DNA of 64,000 nucleotides from Methylobacterium sp. AMS5 (GTDB lineage: Bacteria; Pseudomonadota; Alphaproteobacteria; Rhizobiales; Beijerinckiaceae): NCBI RefSeq assembly GCF_001542815.1, contig NZ_CP006992.1:3229501-3293500 (forward strand), in the 5' to 3' direction. Below the pieces are notes generated by a model. It searched no databases. It saw nothing but the letters and a program-made list of their open reading frames with translations, and was not told the origin of the DNA. The translations under genes and the position numbers were made by a program. Of this stretch, positions 1 through 11,197 are shown in pieces (position 1 is the stretch's first letter; each line of letters begins with the position of its first letter).

Positions 1-1118
1 GTCGGCAGGCTGATCGGCGCGCCGGGCTTGTAATCGGCCGAATCCTGGATGTGCGAGGTGGTGACGTAGATCGTCCCGTCCGGGCCCTCGCCCAAGGTGT
101 CCGGCCAGCGCAGGCTTGGGTCCTGCACCAACGTCGTCAAGCCGTCCTTGCCGTCGGCGAGGTCGCGCACCTTCACCGCGTTGTCCTGGGGCGAGGTCAC
201 GTACATCCGCCCGTCGCGGCGGGCGATCAGCAGACCGTCGGCGACGCCGTTCTCGCCGACCTTCGCGATCTTTCCGGCAAGGCTCTTGTCGGTAAGCGTG
301 TCGGGCACGACCGAGGCGGCGGCCCAGCCGGTGAGTGCGTCGGTCGGCAGGCTGTAGAGCGTCTTGCCCTTGATCGCCTGCCAGTAGAGCGTCTTGCCGT
401 CGTTCGAGAGCGCGATGCCGTCGGCGGCGAATTCCACGCCGCGCCCGTCGGGCCGGCGCAGCGGCTTGCCGTCGTAGCTCACGGTCACCGACTTGTCGGG
501 CATGGTCGCGGGATCGCCCGACAGGATGCGCTTGGCCGATCCGCTGTCGAGATCGACGACGATCAGCGCGCCCTCGGCCCCGGAATCGGTGAGATAGGCG
601 GTCTTACCGTCCGGCGAGATCCGCACATCGTTGAGGTAGGAGGCTTGGAGCACCGTGGTGGTGTCGAAGGGGATAGTCTTGATGACCTTGTTGGTCTTCA
701 GATCGATCCCGACGAGCTTCGGGCCGTCCTTGATCACATGCGCCATCGCGGGGGCGGCGGCGTCCACCACCCAGAGCCGATCCTGCCCGTCGGCGACGAC
801 GCTCTGCACGCAGACGAAATGGTCCTTCGGCGAGAATTCGTCGGCCCGCGCGTTGCGCCACGCATTCCACCGGTCGTCGGGGAAGGGGACGGGCTTGCCG
901 TCCTTCAACTCTGCCACCGAGACCGGCGCATCCTCGCTCCAGCGCGGGAAGTTGACGAAGATGCGCCCGTCGCGGGCCACCGTGATGCCGGTGACCTGAT
1001 GCTCGAAGCTGGCGACCTTGGTGAGCGCGGCTTTGCCCTCCTGCGCTCGGGCCGGGAGCGGGCTCGCCATCGTGCCCGTGAGGAGTGCTACGGCAAGGGC
1101 GGTCAGGGTTCTGGTCAT
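1..1118 (-). CDS. MRJP/gluconolactonase-like secreted beta-propeller protein (3' end outside window)
   Basis: Reading the minus strand from the ATG at 1118 gives an open frame that runs off the window start. Residues 1-26 form a signal peptide (MTRTLTALAVALL, then a small-residue run ending ARAQ). The mature part carries repeated SMP-30/MRJP-type motifs: VTVARDGRIFVNFPRW, DRLWVVDAAAP, ASYLNDVRISPDGKTAYLTDS, DGIALSNDGKTLYW and a late LRWPDTLGEGPDGTIYV. This pattern is typical of the major royal jelly protein/yellow family of predicted periplasmic beta-propellers in proteobacteria. The substrate is unknown. It is read divergently from nothing nearby and is followed upstream by an unrelated catalase-family gene. 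Family call fairly sure; enzymatic role not. Confidence 0.8.
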   Translation of the reverse strand, partial: MTRTLTALAVALLTGTMASPLPARAQEGKAALTKVASFEHQVTGITVARDGRIFVNFPRWSEDAPVSVAELKDGKPVPFPDDRWNAWRNARADEFSPKDHFVCVQSVVADGQDRLWVVDAAAPAMAHVIKDGPKLVGIDLKTNKVIKTIPFDTTTVLQASYLNDVRISPDGKTAYLTDSGAEGALIVVDLDSGSAKRILSGDPATMPDKSVTVSYDGKPLRRPDGRGVEFAADGIALSNDGKTLYWQAIKGKTLYSLPTDALTGWAAASVVPDTLTDKSLAGKIAKVGENGVADGLLIARRDGRMYVTSPQDNAVKVRDLADGKDGLTTLVQDPSLRWPDTLGEGPDGTIYVTTSHIQDSADYKPGAPISLP

Positions 1119-1211
1119 GGTTCGGCAGCCTTGGGCGAAAGCATCGGTCGCAATTACCCGTCGGAACCCCGGCCCGGCCGGCCGGGGTCCTTCACGAAAC
1201 CGTTGCCCCCG

Positions 1212-2306
1212 TCAGGCCGGCACCTCGGCGATCGAGCCCGGCTCCGCTTCCGGCACGCGGTTGCGCTCGTGGCGGAAGCGGGAGAGGGCCTGATAGGTCT
1301 TCAATCGTGCCCGCATCAGCGAACCGAGGGGACGGTGCGCCGCAAGACTGTGGGCAGGGCGGAAGGAGAGCACGTCGTCGGCATACTGACGCCGCGCCTC
1401 GCTGAACGCGTCCTGCGCCGGCAGAACGAGGCGGGCGACGGTGCGGTAGGGGCTCAGCGCCTCGTCCCAGCGCTTCGAGGCGTCCTCGACCGGCATGTCG
1501 TCGAGGTTCAGGCAGAGTTGGACGCGGATGTCGAACACCCCCTCGCGGCCTTCGAGATAGCTCAGCACCGCGTGGCGGAAGACGTTCCCGTCCTCGCTGC
1601 CGGTGTCGAGCCGCTCGTCGGCGAGCGCCGCCTGGGCCGGGGAGGCGGGAAAGGCCGCGAGCTTGGCAACGTGGTCGCCGTAGCGGAGCGCGGCCTGCGA
1701 GTAGTACGGCTCGGCCAGCGGATGGTGCGGCACGTGGCCGAAGAAGTCGAGGAGCGGCGAACTCTCGCCCTTCACGGATTTCACTACCCCGTCGAGCACC
1801 CGCGCGCCCTGTGAAACCGCCGCTTTCACCGCTTCCGGCGCGGAGGTGGCGGCCTCCAGCTGTTTCATGCTGGCTAAGAAACCCTTGGCATCGGGATTGG
1901 GAAAGACCGGCCCGGTGGCGAACACGAAGTCCTGGGTCGGCGCATCGTGGCCGGGCAGCTTGTCGCCCTCGACGCCGAGCACCTTGATCGCCATGCCGCG
2001 GTGGGTCGAGACGCGGTCCTTCAGGAGTTCGCCGGCCCCTTGCGCGAAGCGCACGATGACGGAATGCGTGCCGGCCTTCGCGAACAGGCCCTGCGCCAAT
2101 TCGGGCGGTAGGTTCGGGAGAATTTCCAGCTCGCCAACGGCAACGCCGCTGATCTTGGCGTGCGACGCCCGCACCGCGTGCCCGTAGCGCTCGGCGGTGA
2201 TCTCGCTCTCGTGGGTCATCGAGGCGATGATCCGATCGATGGTCTCATTCTCGTCGGGGCTCGGCGTCTCGATACCGTCGTGGTAGCGAATCGGTGCTGC
2301 ACTCAT
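1212..2306 (-). CDS. Catalase-family heme protein (SrpA-like)
   Basis: 364 aa, shorter than a typical monofunctional catalase (about 480 or more) and in the size range of the minimal catalase-related family. Family marks: RASHAKISG around residues 46-54 with the candidate distal His49; a QDFVFATG stretch; and a C-terminal block HRPLGSLMRARLKTYQ in which R334 and Y338 fit the proximal heme-ligand Arg-x3-Tyr pattern. It lacks a signal peptide and is probably cytoplasmic. The expected activity is peroxide or organic-peroxide metabolism; catalase activity itself is uncertain in these short forms. ATG start; the upstream 200 bp separates it from a divergent small exported protein, so the two may share a promoter region. 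Confidence 0.82.
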   Translation of the reverse strand: MSAAPIRYHDGIETPSPDENETIDRIIASMTHESEITAERYGHAVRASHAKISGVAVGELEILPNLPPELAQGLFAKAGTHSVIVRFAQGAGELLKDRVSTHRGMAIKVLGVEGDKLPGHDAPTQDFVFATGPVFPNPDAKGFLASMKQLEAATSAPEAVKAAVSQGARVLDGVVKSVKGESSPLLDFFGHVPHHPLAEPYYSQAALRYGDHVAKLAAFPASPAQAALADERLDTGSEDGNVFRHAVLSYLEGREGVFDIRVQLCLNLDDMPVEDASKRWDEALSPYRTVARLVLPAQDAFSEARRQYADDVLSFRPAHSLAAHRPLGSLMRARLKTYQALSRFRHERNRVPEAEPGSIAEVPA

Positions 2307-2507
2307 GGAATTTCTCGCGTCCCAGCAGATTTGAGAGGGCGAACCGGGGTAACGCGTGAAAGTTCGGACCGAACCCCGGCCTGCAACTTCTCATCGCGCA
2401 TCTTTGATGAACCGGGCAACGAAGCGAATTCCGACCTGATGTTCGCTGGAACGGTTCAGGTTCGCTCGCCGTTACAGGCGAAGATTTATCCCAACCGGAG
2501 GATTGTC

Positions 2508-2747
2508 ATGCGCAAATCCCTTCTCGCCGCCGCCTTCCTGACGCTCGCCGGGGCCTCGGGCGCCATGGCCCAGACCACCGTGATCGAGCGCGACGCGCCG
2601 GATCGGGTCGTGGTGGATCGCTCGCCCAGCAGCGCCTCGACCACCGTCGAGCGGCGCGAGCATTCGGACGGCTGCTCCAGCAAGACGGTGACGAAGGAAA
2701 ACGACATGGGCGACCGTAAGACGGTCACCAAGGAGAACTGCGACTAA
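2508..2747 (+). CDS. Small exported protein, 79 aa
   Basis: The ATG at 2508 follows a strong ribosome binding site (CGGAGGA, 2497-2503). Residues 1-22 are a clear signal peptide (MRKSLLAAAFLTLAGASGAMA). The mature part is short, charged and contains a duplicated segment, SKTVTKEN and DRKTVTKEN, with single cysteines in each half (C58-ish and the penultimate residue) that could form a disulphide. No family recognised. It ends just before the perfect bidirectional terminator shared with hppA. Real gene very likely; function unknown. Confidence 0.75.
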   Translation: MRKSLLAAAFLTLAGASGAMAQTTVIERDAPDRVVVDRSPSSASTTVERREHSDGCSSKTVTKENDMGDRKTVTKENCD

Positions 2748-2774
2748 GTTCTTGGGTCTCGATTCCAGAATATG

Positions 2775-2810
2775 AAAGAGCCCGCCGCGGGGGACCGCGG
2801 CGGGCTCTTT
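2775..2810. terminator. Perfect bidirectional Rho-independent terminator
   Basis: A 16-bp perfect inverted repeat: AAAGAGCCCGCCGCGG (2775-2790), loop GGGA, and its exact complement (2795-2810). The stem is flanked by an A run on one side and TTT on the other, so it can end transcription from the small exported gene (+) and from hppA (-), which converge here. Confidence 0.93.
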
Positions 2811-2830
2811 CTTTGCGGAGGCGTGTCGGC

Positions 2831-4963
<2,133 letters not shown>

Positions 4964-5309
4964 GCGTGCGTCCTTGATTTTTGATTGTGGTTTGCCGAGC
5001 CCGGCCGGAATGGCCGTCGAACATTGCTGCGACGTTGCTCGGCTTCAGGCGCCCTCCCTTGAGAAGCTGAACTTAACTGCCAAACTTCGGCGTCCAGCGC
5101 AAATGCCTCGTGCCGTTGAGAACCTTTCGAGACGGCCAAGACGCAGGATAATGACAAGTTTCGTGTTATTGCAGTGCGATGGCTGCGGGGCAGACGTTCA
5201 GACGAGCTGCCTTCGATCCCCGTCTAGACGGTCTCGAGGCAGCCGGTTCTCCGCGTCGGCGCAGGAGATCGGAGGGCCGGGAGCGCCTCGGATCGCGCGC
5301 CGCCTCGGC
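4964..5309. other. Intergenic region upstream of hppA
   Basis: About 350 bp between the hppA start and the stop of the coiled-coil gene, both on the minus strand. It must hold the hppA promoter. Short frames here lack codon character and ribosome binding sites. I see no repeat, RNA gene or riboswitch. Confidence 0.6.
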
Positions 5310-5762
5310 TCAGCCCGTGAAGTCGTCGGCCTCGACGCTCCGTGCGGTCGATGGGCTACCTTTAGCCACTCGCCGACGCAGATCCCGGTTTTCGTCTTCG
5401 AGCCGCGCGCGGGCCTTTTCGCTGTCGCGCAGCGCCGACAGGACATGGTCGTTGAGCATCATCGTCCGCTGCCGATCCCCAACGGCCATCGACAACTGAA
5501 TGATGGCGGCCTCTCGCTCGGCAACGAGGCGGTCACGGTCTTGCAGGAATCGGCGCATGGCCCGCACCGCCGTCCGGTTGCTGCTCTCGAGTATCGCCAA
5601 ACGCTGATCGGCCACCGCCAGCCGGCGCTGCGTTTCGTGCAACAGCGCCTGGATCGCGTCGCAATCGGTTGCGGACGTCACGGCGATGCCTGCGGCCTCA
5701 TCCTCAGTCGGAATCTGGGTGAGGAGGGCACGCCCCCGCTCCAGCAGGTCACGCAGCGGCAT
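5310..5762 (-). CDS. Coiled-coil hypothetical protein, 150 aa
   Basis: The frame is open further upstream, but the likely start is the ATG at 5762 (MPLRDLLERGRALL), which overlaps the end of the glycosyltransferase gene by 14 bp, a translationally coupled arrangement. Residues about 35-140 are rich in Glu, Arg, Leu and Ala in heptad-like spacing (ETQRRLAVADQRLAILE, DSEKARARLEDENRDLRRR) and predict a long alpha-helical coiled coil. No signal peptide or catalytic motif. As last gene of a glycosyltransferase operon it may be a chain-length or scaffolding partner, but that is inference from position only. Confidence 0.65.
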   Translation of the reverse strand: MPLRDLLERGRALLTQIPTEDEAAGIAVTSATDCDAIQALLHETQRRLAVADQRLAILESSNRTAVRAMRRFLQDRDRLVAEREAAIIQLSMAVGDRQRTMMLNDHVLSALRDSEKARARLEDENRDLRRRVAKGSPSTARSVEADDFTG

Positions 5763-7350
5763 CGGAGCCTCCCACCAACGCACGCACCGGCAGCGATACG
5801 CCGGCATCACCCGCGTCCTCGCGGCGTGTGTCCGGCGTCGACGAACCGGCGAGCCGCCTCTCGAGACGACGGATCTGCACGGCATGGCCGCGATACTCCG
5901 CCGACGCGCGCAGCCATGCCAGAAGCGGCGCCCTCTCTCCAGGCGCGCGCGGCGTTTCGACGAGGGACAGAGGCTCCTCCAGACCGAGCCATTCGTGGCG
6001 GGCTGCGACCTCGATCCAGTTCGACGCGAGGGGAGCGTCATCTTCCATGAACAACACGCCGGACAGGAACAGCAACCGCTGTATCATCACGGTGGAAATC
6101 TCGACATGACAGTCGCCGACGATCTCCGGATAGACGCGCCCGCCGAAGCTACCGGTCGCGACCGTCTCACCGTCACTGCGATAGGAGCTGTGCGAGGCGA
6201 GGCAACCCAGAGCGGACATGCGTGCGACCTGACGCGCGATCTTCTCGGGAGCGAAGGCGTCCGGACTCATCAGCAACGCGACGTAGGCGCCGCGGGCCGC
6301 AGTGAGCCCAAGGCGAAGGCGCGTCGGAACCCGCTGCTCCGGCGTCGGCCGCAGCACCCGCTCACAGGCGCCGTCTCGGCCGAGCGCCATGAGAATCGAG
6401 GAGTCTCCGACCAGAATCATCTCGTCCGGAAGCCGGGTCTGGGCTTCCACGCTGTCGATCGTGCGACGTGCGGCCTCTAGATCACTCCCGACATCGATGA
6501 CCACCGAGACCGAGGCCTCCGCGGCGCTCGCCTGGGCCATCCGGTCGGCGTGATCGGCAACTCGTCGGTTCGGACTTCGATAGCGCAGGAAACCGCCGGT
6601 CCGCCTCAGGAAGCGCTCCCGGCTTCCGGCCACCATCGCGGCCTCGACCTCGCTCGTCTCATCGAGCACGTCGCTCCAGAAGGCACTGTTCTCGGACAGC
6701 GCATCGCGGCGGTGGGAACCCTGATCCGGATGGAGCCGCGAACGCAGGAGGCAGTGCGGAACGTGGACGAAGTGGGCCTCGCGGGTCAGCCTCCACCACA
6801 TCCGATAGTCCTGAGTGTAGGGATAGCGCGTGTCAAAGCCGCCGATGCGCAGAAGCAGGTCGCGGGCAGTCAGGATGGTGCAGCCGTTGATCAGGCCTTC
6901 GTAGAAGGCGAGGCGCGGGTTGCGTGCCAGCGCGGCGGGGTCGAGCCGCTGCTCGCCGGTGATGCGGCCCGCCGCATCGATCCACGACAGATCGGAGAAC
7001 AGGCAGATGTCGTCACGGTTGAGCGTGTCCAGAATCCGTACCTGCCGCTCGGTCTTTCCAGGCTCGAACACGTCGTCGTGCGACAGCCAGGAGAACAGGC
7101 GACCGGAGGCGCAGGCGAGGGCGGTATTGAGCGCTGCCGCCACCCCGCTATTGGACTGGTGAAGAGTGCGGATATGGCTTCCGAAGGTGCGCGCGACGGC
7201 CAAGGTCTGTCCGTCATCGTCCGAGCCGTCATCGACGACGATGATCTCCGTCTCCGGGTGGCTCTGGCACAGTGCGCTCTCGATCGCCTCGCCGAGATAG
7301 TTCGCGCCGTTGTGGACGGGAATCGCGATGGTGACGCTGTGGTCGCCCAA
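5749..7350 (-). CDS. Family 2 glycosyltransferase with a second, degenerate GT-A-like domain
   Basis: 533 aa. The first domain (about 5-235) is a standard GT2: VTIAIPVHNGANYL at the start, nucleotide-binding DDGS at 40-43 and the metal-binding HDD at 91-93. The second (about 280-450) repeats the layout, with SVSVVIDVGSDLEAARRTID, then VGDSS where DDGS would be and MSPDAF at the DxD position, so its acidic residues are partly lost. The enzyme would transfer a sugar from a nucleotide-sugar donor in the cytoplasm, for polysaccharide or glycoconjugate synthesis; acceptor unknown. The start is TTG at 7350 (GAGGGA just upstream), 2 nt after the stop of the preceding gene. The C-terminal 60 residues are a charged tail. 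Confidence 0.85.
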   Translation of the reverse strand: MGDHSVTIAIPVHNGANYLGEAIESALCQSHPETEIIVVDDGSDDDGQTLAVARTFGSHIRTLHQSNSGVAAALNTALACASGRLFSWLSHDDVFEPGKTERQVRILDTLNRDDICLFSDLSWIDAAGRITGEQRLDPAALARNPRLAFYEGLINGCTILTARDLLLRIGGFDTRYPYTQDYRMWWRLTREAHFVHVPHCLLRSRLHPDQGSHRRDALSENSAFWSDVLDETSEVEAAMVAGSRERFLRRTGGFLRYRSPNRRVADHADRMAQASAAEASVSVVIDVGSDLEAARRTIDSVEAQTRLPDEMILVGDSSILMALGRDGACERVLRPTPEQRVPTRLRLGLTAARGAYVALLMSPDAFAPEKIARQVARMSALGCLASHSSYRSDGETVATGSFGGRVYPEIVGDCHVEISTVMIQRLLFLSGVLFMEDDAPLASNWIEVAARHEWLGLEEPLSLVETPRAPGERAPLLAWLRASAEYRGHAVQIRRLERRLAGSSTPDTRREDAGDAGVSLPVRALVGGSDAAA

Positions 7351-7352
7351 AC

Positions 7353-7781
7353 CTATCCCTCTTCCGTCGAGGCTGGCGCCCGGCGCGCCCGATCGAAGGT
7401 GCTGGTCAACTCGCCCCCGAGCTCGACCACCTCAAGGATCAAGCCCGGCACGTCGATCACGGCCCGCTCGTTGAAGCCGAAATCGGTAAAGCTCTCATAG
7501 GTCGGAATATGATACCTGCGCGGCGGGGCGCGGCCGGTGACGAGAAAGATGGCGTGGGAGCCGATGGGACGGACGAGGCAGGTGCCTTCGTTCAGTTCCG
7601 GTCCCATCGTGATCGAGGGGATATCCTCCCTGAAGATGAGTTCGTCCGGCCCCGCGAACAGGGCCTGGTAGACGGTCGGGCTCGCGACCCGGTGCCGCCG
7701 GCCTCCGAAAACCAGCCAGACATCCGGACTGTCGGGGGCCGCCAGGCGCAGGCCGTCGAGGTCGTCACGCAACGTGTACAC
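7353..7781 (-). CDS. Hypothetical protein with two internal repeats, first gene of GT operon
   Basis: The frame could start further out, but the GTG at 7781 with AGG about 11 nt upstream gives a 142-aa protein starting VYTLRDDLDGLRLAA. It contains two similar blocks: VWLVFGGRRHRVASPTVYQALF and, about 65 residues on, IFLVTGRAPPRRYHIPTYESF. Each is a hydrophobic strand, a turn, basic residues and an aromatic/Thr-Tyr motif. Such blocks resemble the short repeats found in proteins linked to cell-surface glycans, but I cannot name a family. Two nucleotides separate it from the glycosyltransferase, so they are co-transcribed. Confidence 0.6.
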   Translation of the reverse strand: MYTLRDDLDGLRLAAPDSPDVWLVFGGRRHRVASPTVYQALFAGPDELIFREDIPSITMGPELNEGTCLVRPIGSHAIFLVTGRAPPRRYHIPTYESFTDFGFNERAVIDVPGLILEVVELGGELTSTFDRARRAPASTEEG

Positions 7782-8711
7782 GACGCACCTCGCAAAGCTT
7801 ACAACACACCGACTGGATTGCCGCCACCCAAGCGCCGATGGAAGGTCGGATGCGCGCCTCGGCCCAACCGACCTGGCTGCTCTGATCGCAGCCTCGGGAC
7901 CGGGTTCGGCCCAGCAGGACAGCGAGTCTCGCACTGGTTCGAAAGGCTGGTACGAGGCGCATGACCTGATCGGAGGATGTCGAAGAACGCTTCATTGCCG
8001 CCGGGATGGTGCCGGAGCGGCCTGCGGCGATCACGAGCGGGAGATAGCGGAGTCGTGCCGGCACCTCAAGTTCCACAGATTAATCTGAAGATTTTTCGAA
8101 AGCGCCACACTCGTCGGAAGCACACAGCTTAGATTAAAGCTAACGACTCAGCTATCGCCCTCGGAGACAGCAAAAATCACGTTTTTATCTACTTTACCAG
8201 TAAATACCTGCTTGAAACATTGTTATCACGCTCTGTTGATTATTAGATATTTTCCAAAAAACAATGACTTCGAGCAAGTACGGATACCGAACAGGCTTCA
8301 GACTGCCGGTCGGCCCTTCGTGTGCTAAGAGGGGGGGAGGGGGCAGAAGAGCAATCGCCGCCTATGAACGCGGGCCGCAAAGAGCACCGCCTTTGCCGCC
8401 ACACGTCGATATTCGGATCTCAGCAACGACGCGGTCAATTCGATTTGATGCGTTCAGGGGTGTTTGATATCGAATTCGGACATCGTCAGTGGATGTCCAG
8501 CCCCATCTCGGACCGAAACGGTATCAAACTCGACGCGATAGGGTTCAGCGCGGAACGCTCTCAAGGCAGCTACCTCGAATGAGCGCCGCAACGACCCTGT
8601 CCGAACCGTGCGGCTGGGGGCCATTCAAGTTGCCCGAGCGCGGCTCTGAGCTTCGTGCGGAGAACCGCGCGCCCGGCTGCAACACCCGTCGAACGCCCCG
8701 AGGCCGGCGCC
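7782..8711. other. Long gene-poor intergenic region with an AT-rich core
   Basis: About 930 bp with no frame that looks like a gene on either strand. 8081-8270 is strikingly AT-rich against the surrounding DNA (runs such as CGTTTTTATCTACTTTACC and GATTATTAGATATTTTCC). It must contain the promoter of the leftward glycosyltransferase operon. Short frames at 7765-8076 (-), 8264-8467 (+) and 8322-8582 (+) have no ribosome binding site or recognisable protein and were not called. Confidence 0.55.
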
Positions 8712-9059
8712 TCAGCGCAGCGGCGGAGCCCTGTAGGCGGGGGCCAGGACGTAGCCGTCCGAGGCACGGCGCGGGCCTTGCGGCGTCGCGAGGAGCACAT
8801 TGCCGTAATAGTCGTTGCCGGTGAGGCCGAAACCGCCGCCGTTCATCACGGTCGGCACCGGCACGGCACCGATGGCGCGCAGATCCTGACCGTCGGTGCT
8901 GATCGGCGGCCCCCGGAAGCGGCCGCTCTCGGGATCGACCTCGTACACCGTCGGCCCGCGCGCATCGCCGTAGGGGCGATCCTGCAGGTTCTGGGCGGAA
9001 GCCCCCTGGGCAGCGAGCCCGATGAGGGAAGCGGCAAGGAGGAGGCGGGCACGGGCCAC
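8712..9059 (-). CDS. Small exported hypothetical protein, 115 aa
   Basis: GTG start at 9059 with GGAGC 5 nt upstream. Residues 1-22 are a signal peptide (ARLLLAASLIGLAAQGASAQ). The mature part has a VYEVDPESGRFRGPP segment and the Gly/Asn/Tyr-rich GGGFGLTGNDYYGN. Likely periplasmic; no family recognised. Confidence 0.72.
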   Translation of the reverse strand: MARARLLLAASLIGLAAQGASAQNLQDRPYGDARGPTVYEVDPESGRFRGPPISTDGQDLRAIGAVPVPTVMNGGGFGLTGNDYYGNVLLATPQGPRRASDGYVLAPAYRAPPLR

Positions 9060-9273
9060 GGGTTGCTCCGTCGTCGGCGCGCTCTTCCGACCGAAGCGAC
9101 GGCCGCTCCGACCCGTGAGAACGCATCAGGATAAGACATGAGCCGATCGGGATTGCAGCGCAATCGGGATCGGCTCGGACTGACGTCTCGAGGCTGCGAT
9201 CAGACCCCGGAACGTGACAAGGAAACGTTGACGTGCGGAAGCCCGGCGCTCTCGGCTATCCGCAAACGTCGCT

Positions 9274-9489
9274 TCACCCCTTCGATTGCAGGACGGTGCG
9301 CGGTTCGCGCACCACGGGGCTGCAATCGGACTTGTAGGCGTTCAGCGGGAGCGGCGTCGAGCTGCAGGAATAGGCCTCCTCGGGCGAGGGGGCGGGCACG
9401 GGATCGCGCGCCACGATCGGATGAGGCGCGCAGGCTCCGACGGCAGCGCCGGCGAGCGCCAGGGCGGCGAAGAGCTTCAGGCGGCGCAT
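9274..9489 (-). CDS. Small putative lipoprotein, 71 aa
   Basis: The ATG at 9489 starts MRRLKLFAALALAGAAVGAC, a signal peptide ending in a lipobox-like AVGAC, so Cys20 may be lipidated. The mature part is Pro-rich near the anchor and has two further cysteines (YSCSSTPL, DCSPVV). An upstream extension of the frame lacks coding character. Function unknown. Confidence 0.65.
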   Translation of the reverse strand: MRRLKLFAALALAGAAVGACAPHPIVARDPVPAPSPEEAYSCSSTPLPLNAYKSDCSPVVREPRTVLQSKG

Positions 9490-9734
9490 GCGGAACCTCG
9501 AAACGCGTCCGTCCGCCGGGACGACCCGGCGGCAAAACCGGAGACAACCCTGCGGATGCGGACGCCCGCTGACAAGCTTCCCCCACCCGATGCCCGCCCG
9601 GACAGGGCCGATTGCGCGGGCCCTGTCGCCCCGCCGCAACAACGTCCGACGCGGTTTTTTCGCCCGCGCGGCGGCGGTCGCGTCCACCGAGCGAGCCGAT
9701 CCCGCCCGTCGGTCGGGACCGGCGCCACGCGATA

Positions 9735-9841
9735 CTAGAGCCTTGTCCTGGATACCGGATCCAGGACGAAGCTCCAGGCTCTTGTTTTCGCATCATCTTT
9801 TTTCCGAAAGCCGGCAACCACCTTTCGGGACGAGGCACTAG
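9735..9841. repeat. Hairpin repeat family A, copy 1 (two-hairpin form)
   Basis: About 107 bp made of two hairpins. The first is a stem around TGTCCTGGAT and ATCCAGGACGA; the second has outer arms GCATCATC and GACGAGGC and inner arms CCGAAAG and CTTTCGG, with a T run in front. It starts CTAGAGC and ends CACTAG. The terminal CTA supplies the TAG stop of the adjacent aminotransferase gene. Related copies lie at 21120-21171, 37848-37952 and 54980-55083, with a remnant at 30010-30036. Confidence 0.9.
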
Positions 9842-11058
9842 ACCGCCTTTTGCAACGGCACGACGTTGTGGAGCGTGCGGTCGGCGTTGTCGAAGAAACG
9901 GCGGACGTTGCGGGCCGCCTGCCGGATGCGCTGCTCGTTCTCGACAAGCGCGATGCGGACATAATCGTCGCCGTGCTCGCCGAAACCGATCCCCGGCGCC
10001 ACGGCGACATCCGACTTTTCCAGAAGCAGCTTGGAGAATTCCAGGCTGCCGAGCTCCCGGAATTTGTCCGGGATCGGCACCCAGGCGAACATCGAGGCTT
10101 CGGGCGTCGGCAGCTTCCAGCCGGCCTTGCCGAAGGACTCGACCAGGGCGTCGCGGCGCTTCTTGTAGGTCGCGCGCATCTCCTTGATGCAGTCGTCCGG
10201 TCCGTTGAGCGCGGCGGTGGCCGCCACCTGGATCGGCGTGAAGGCCCCGTAATCGAGGTAGGACTTCACCCGCGTCAGCGCCGCAAGCAGGCGCTCGTTG
10301 CCGACGGCGAAGCCCATGCGCCAGCCCGCCATCGAGAAGGTCTTCGACAGCGAGGTGAACTCCACGGTGCAGTCGATCGCGCCCGGCACCTGCAGCACGG
10401 AGGGCGGCGGGTTGTTGTCGTCGAAATAGACCTCGGCGTAGGCGAGATCCGAGAGCAGGATCAGCTCGTGCTTCTTCGCGAAGGCCACGAGATCCCGGTA
10501 GAAGTCGAGGCTCGCGACGTAGGCCGTCGGGTTCGAGGGGTAGCAGACGACGAGCGCCACCGGCTTCGGGATCGAGTGGGCGACCGCCTTCTCGAGCGCC
10601 GGGAACATCGCCGGGGTCGGCTCGGCGGGCACGGAGCGGATCACGCCACCCGCCATCAGGAACCCGAAGGCGTGGATCGGGTAGCTCGGGTTCGGCACCA
10701 GCACCACGTCGCCGGGCGCCGTGATCGCCTGGGCCATGTTGGCGAAGCCCTCCTTCGAGCCGAGCGTCGCCACCACCTGCGTGTCCGGGTTGAGGCTCAC
10801 CCCGAAGCGGCGCTGGTAGTAGCCGGCCTGGGCGCGGCGCAGGCCGGCAATGCCCTTGGAGGCGGAGTAGCGGTCGGTGCGCGGCTTGCCGGCGGTCTCG
10901 ACGAGCTTCTCGATGACGTGGCGCGGCGCGTCGAGATCGGGATTGCCCATCCCGAGATCGATGATGTCGGCGCCACGGGCTCGGGCGGCGGCCTTGATCC
11001 GGTTCACCTGCTCGAAGACGTAAGGCGGAAGGCGCTTGATGCGGTGGAAATCGGTCAT
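9838..11058 (-). CDS. alaC: PLP-dependent class I/II aminotransferase, AlaC/LL-DAP aminotransferase-like
   Basis: 406 aa, full length for a fold-type I aminotransferase. The PLP lysine is K239 in TSLSKTFSMAGWRMGF; other conserved points are the N-terminal DLGMGNPD, D204/Y207 in LSDLAYAEVYF, and RIALVEN near the end with the substrate-carboxylate Arg. Closest group by recollection is AlaC/YfdZ-type alanine-glutamate aminotransferase, which was long annotated as LL-diaminopimelate aminotransferase; the sequence alone does not settle the substrate. ATG start. The TAG stop sits inside a family A repeat. It lies upstream of and divergent from the small lipoprotein/phaC region. Confidence 0.85.
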   Translation of the reverse strand: MTDFHRIKRLPPYVFEQVNRIKAAARARGADIIDLGMGNPDLDAPRHVIEKLVETAGKPRTDRYSASKGIAGLRRAQAGYYQRRFGVSLNPDTQVVATLGSKEGFANMAQAITAPGDVVLVPNPSYPIHAFGFLMAGGVIRSVPAEPTPAMFPALEKAVAHSIPKPVALVVCYPSNPTAYVASLDFYRDLVAFAKKHELILLSDLAYAEVYFDDNNPPPSVLQVPGAIDCTVEFTSLSKTFSMAGWRMGFAVGNERLLAALTRVKSYLDYGAFTPIQVAATAALNGPDDCIKEMRATYKKRRDALVESFGKAGWKLPTPEASMFAWVPIPDKFRELGSLEFSKLLLEKSDVAVAPGIGFGEHGDDYVRIALVENEQRIRQAARNVRRFFDNADRTLHNVVPLQKAV

Positions 11059-11197
11059 GGCGTCGGTCTGTCCGGTGTCGCGGAACTGATCCTCCCGCGA
11101 GGATGCGTCGGCGGTGAGGAGCCTGCCTGTTTACCATCGTCGCGTTCGCGCGCCGACTTAAAAATCGCGATGCCCCGCCGGGATCGGGGCGGAACGC

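Noticed and set aside
51..1814. 587-aa open frame on the plus strand
   Set aside because: Antisense to the MRJP-like and catalase-family genes; long frames on the opposite strand are common in GC-rich DNA and this one has no domain or ribosome site.
7765..8076. 103-aa minus frame upstream of the GT operon
   Set aside because: No ribosome site and no protein-like pattern; overlaps the start of the called 142-aa gene in another frame.
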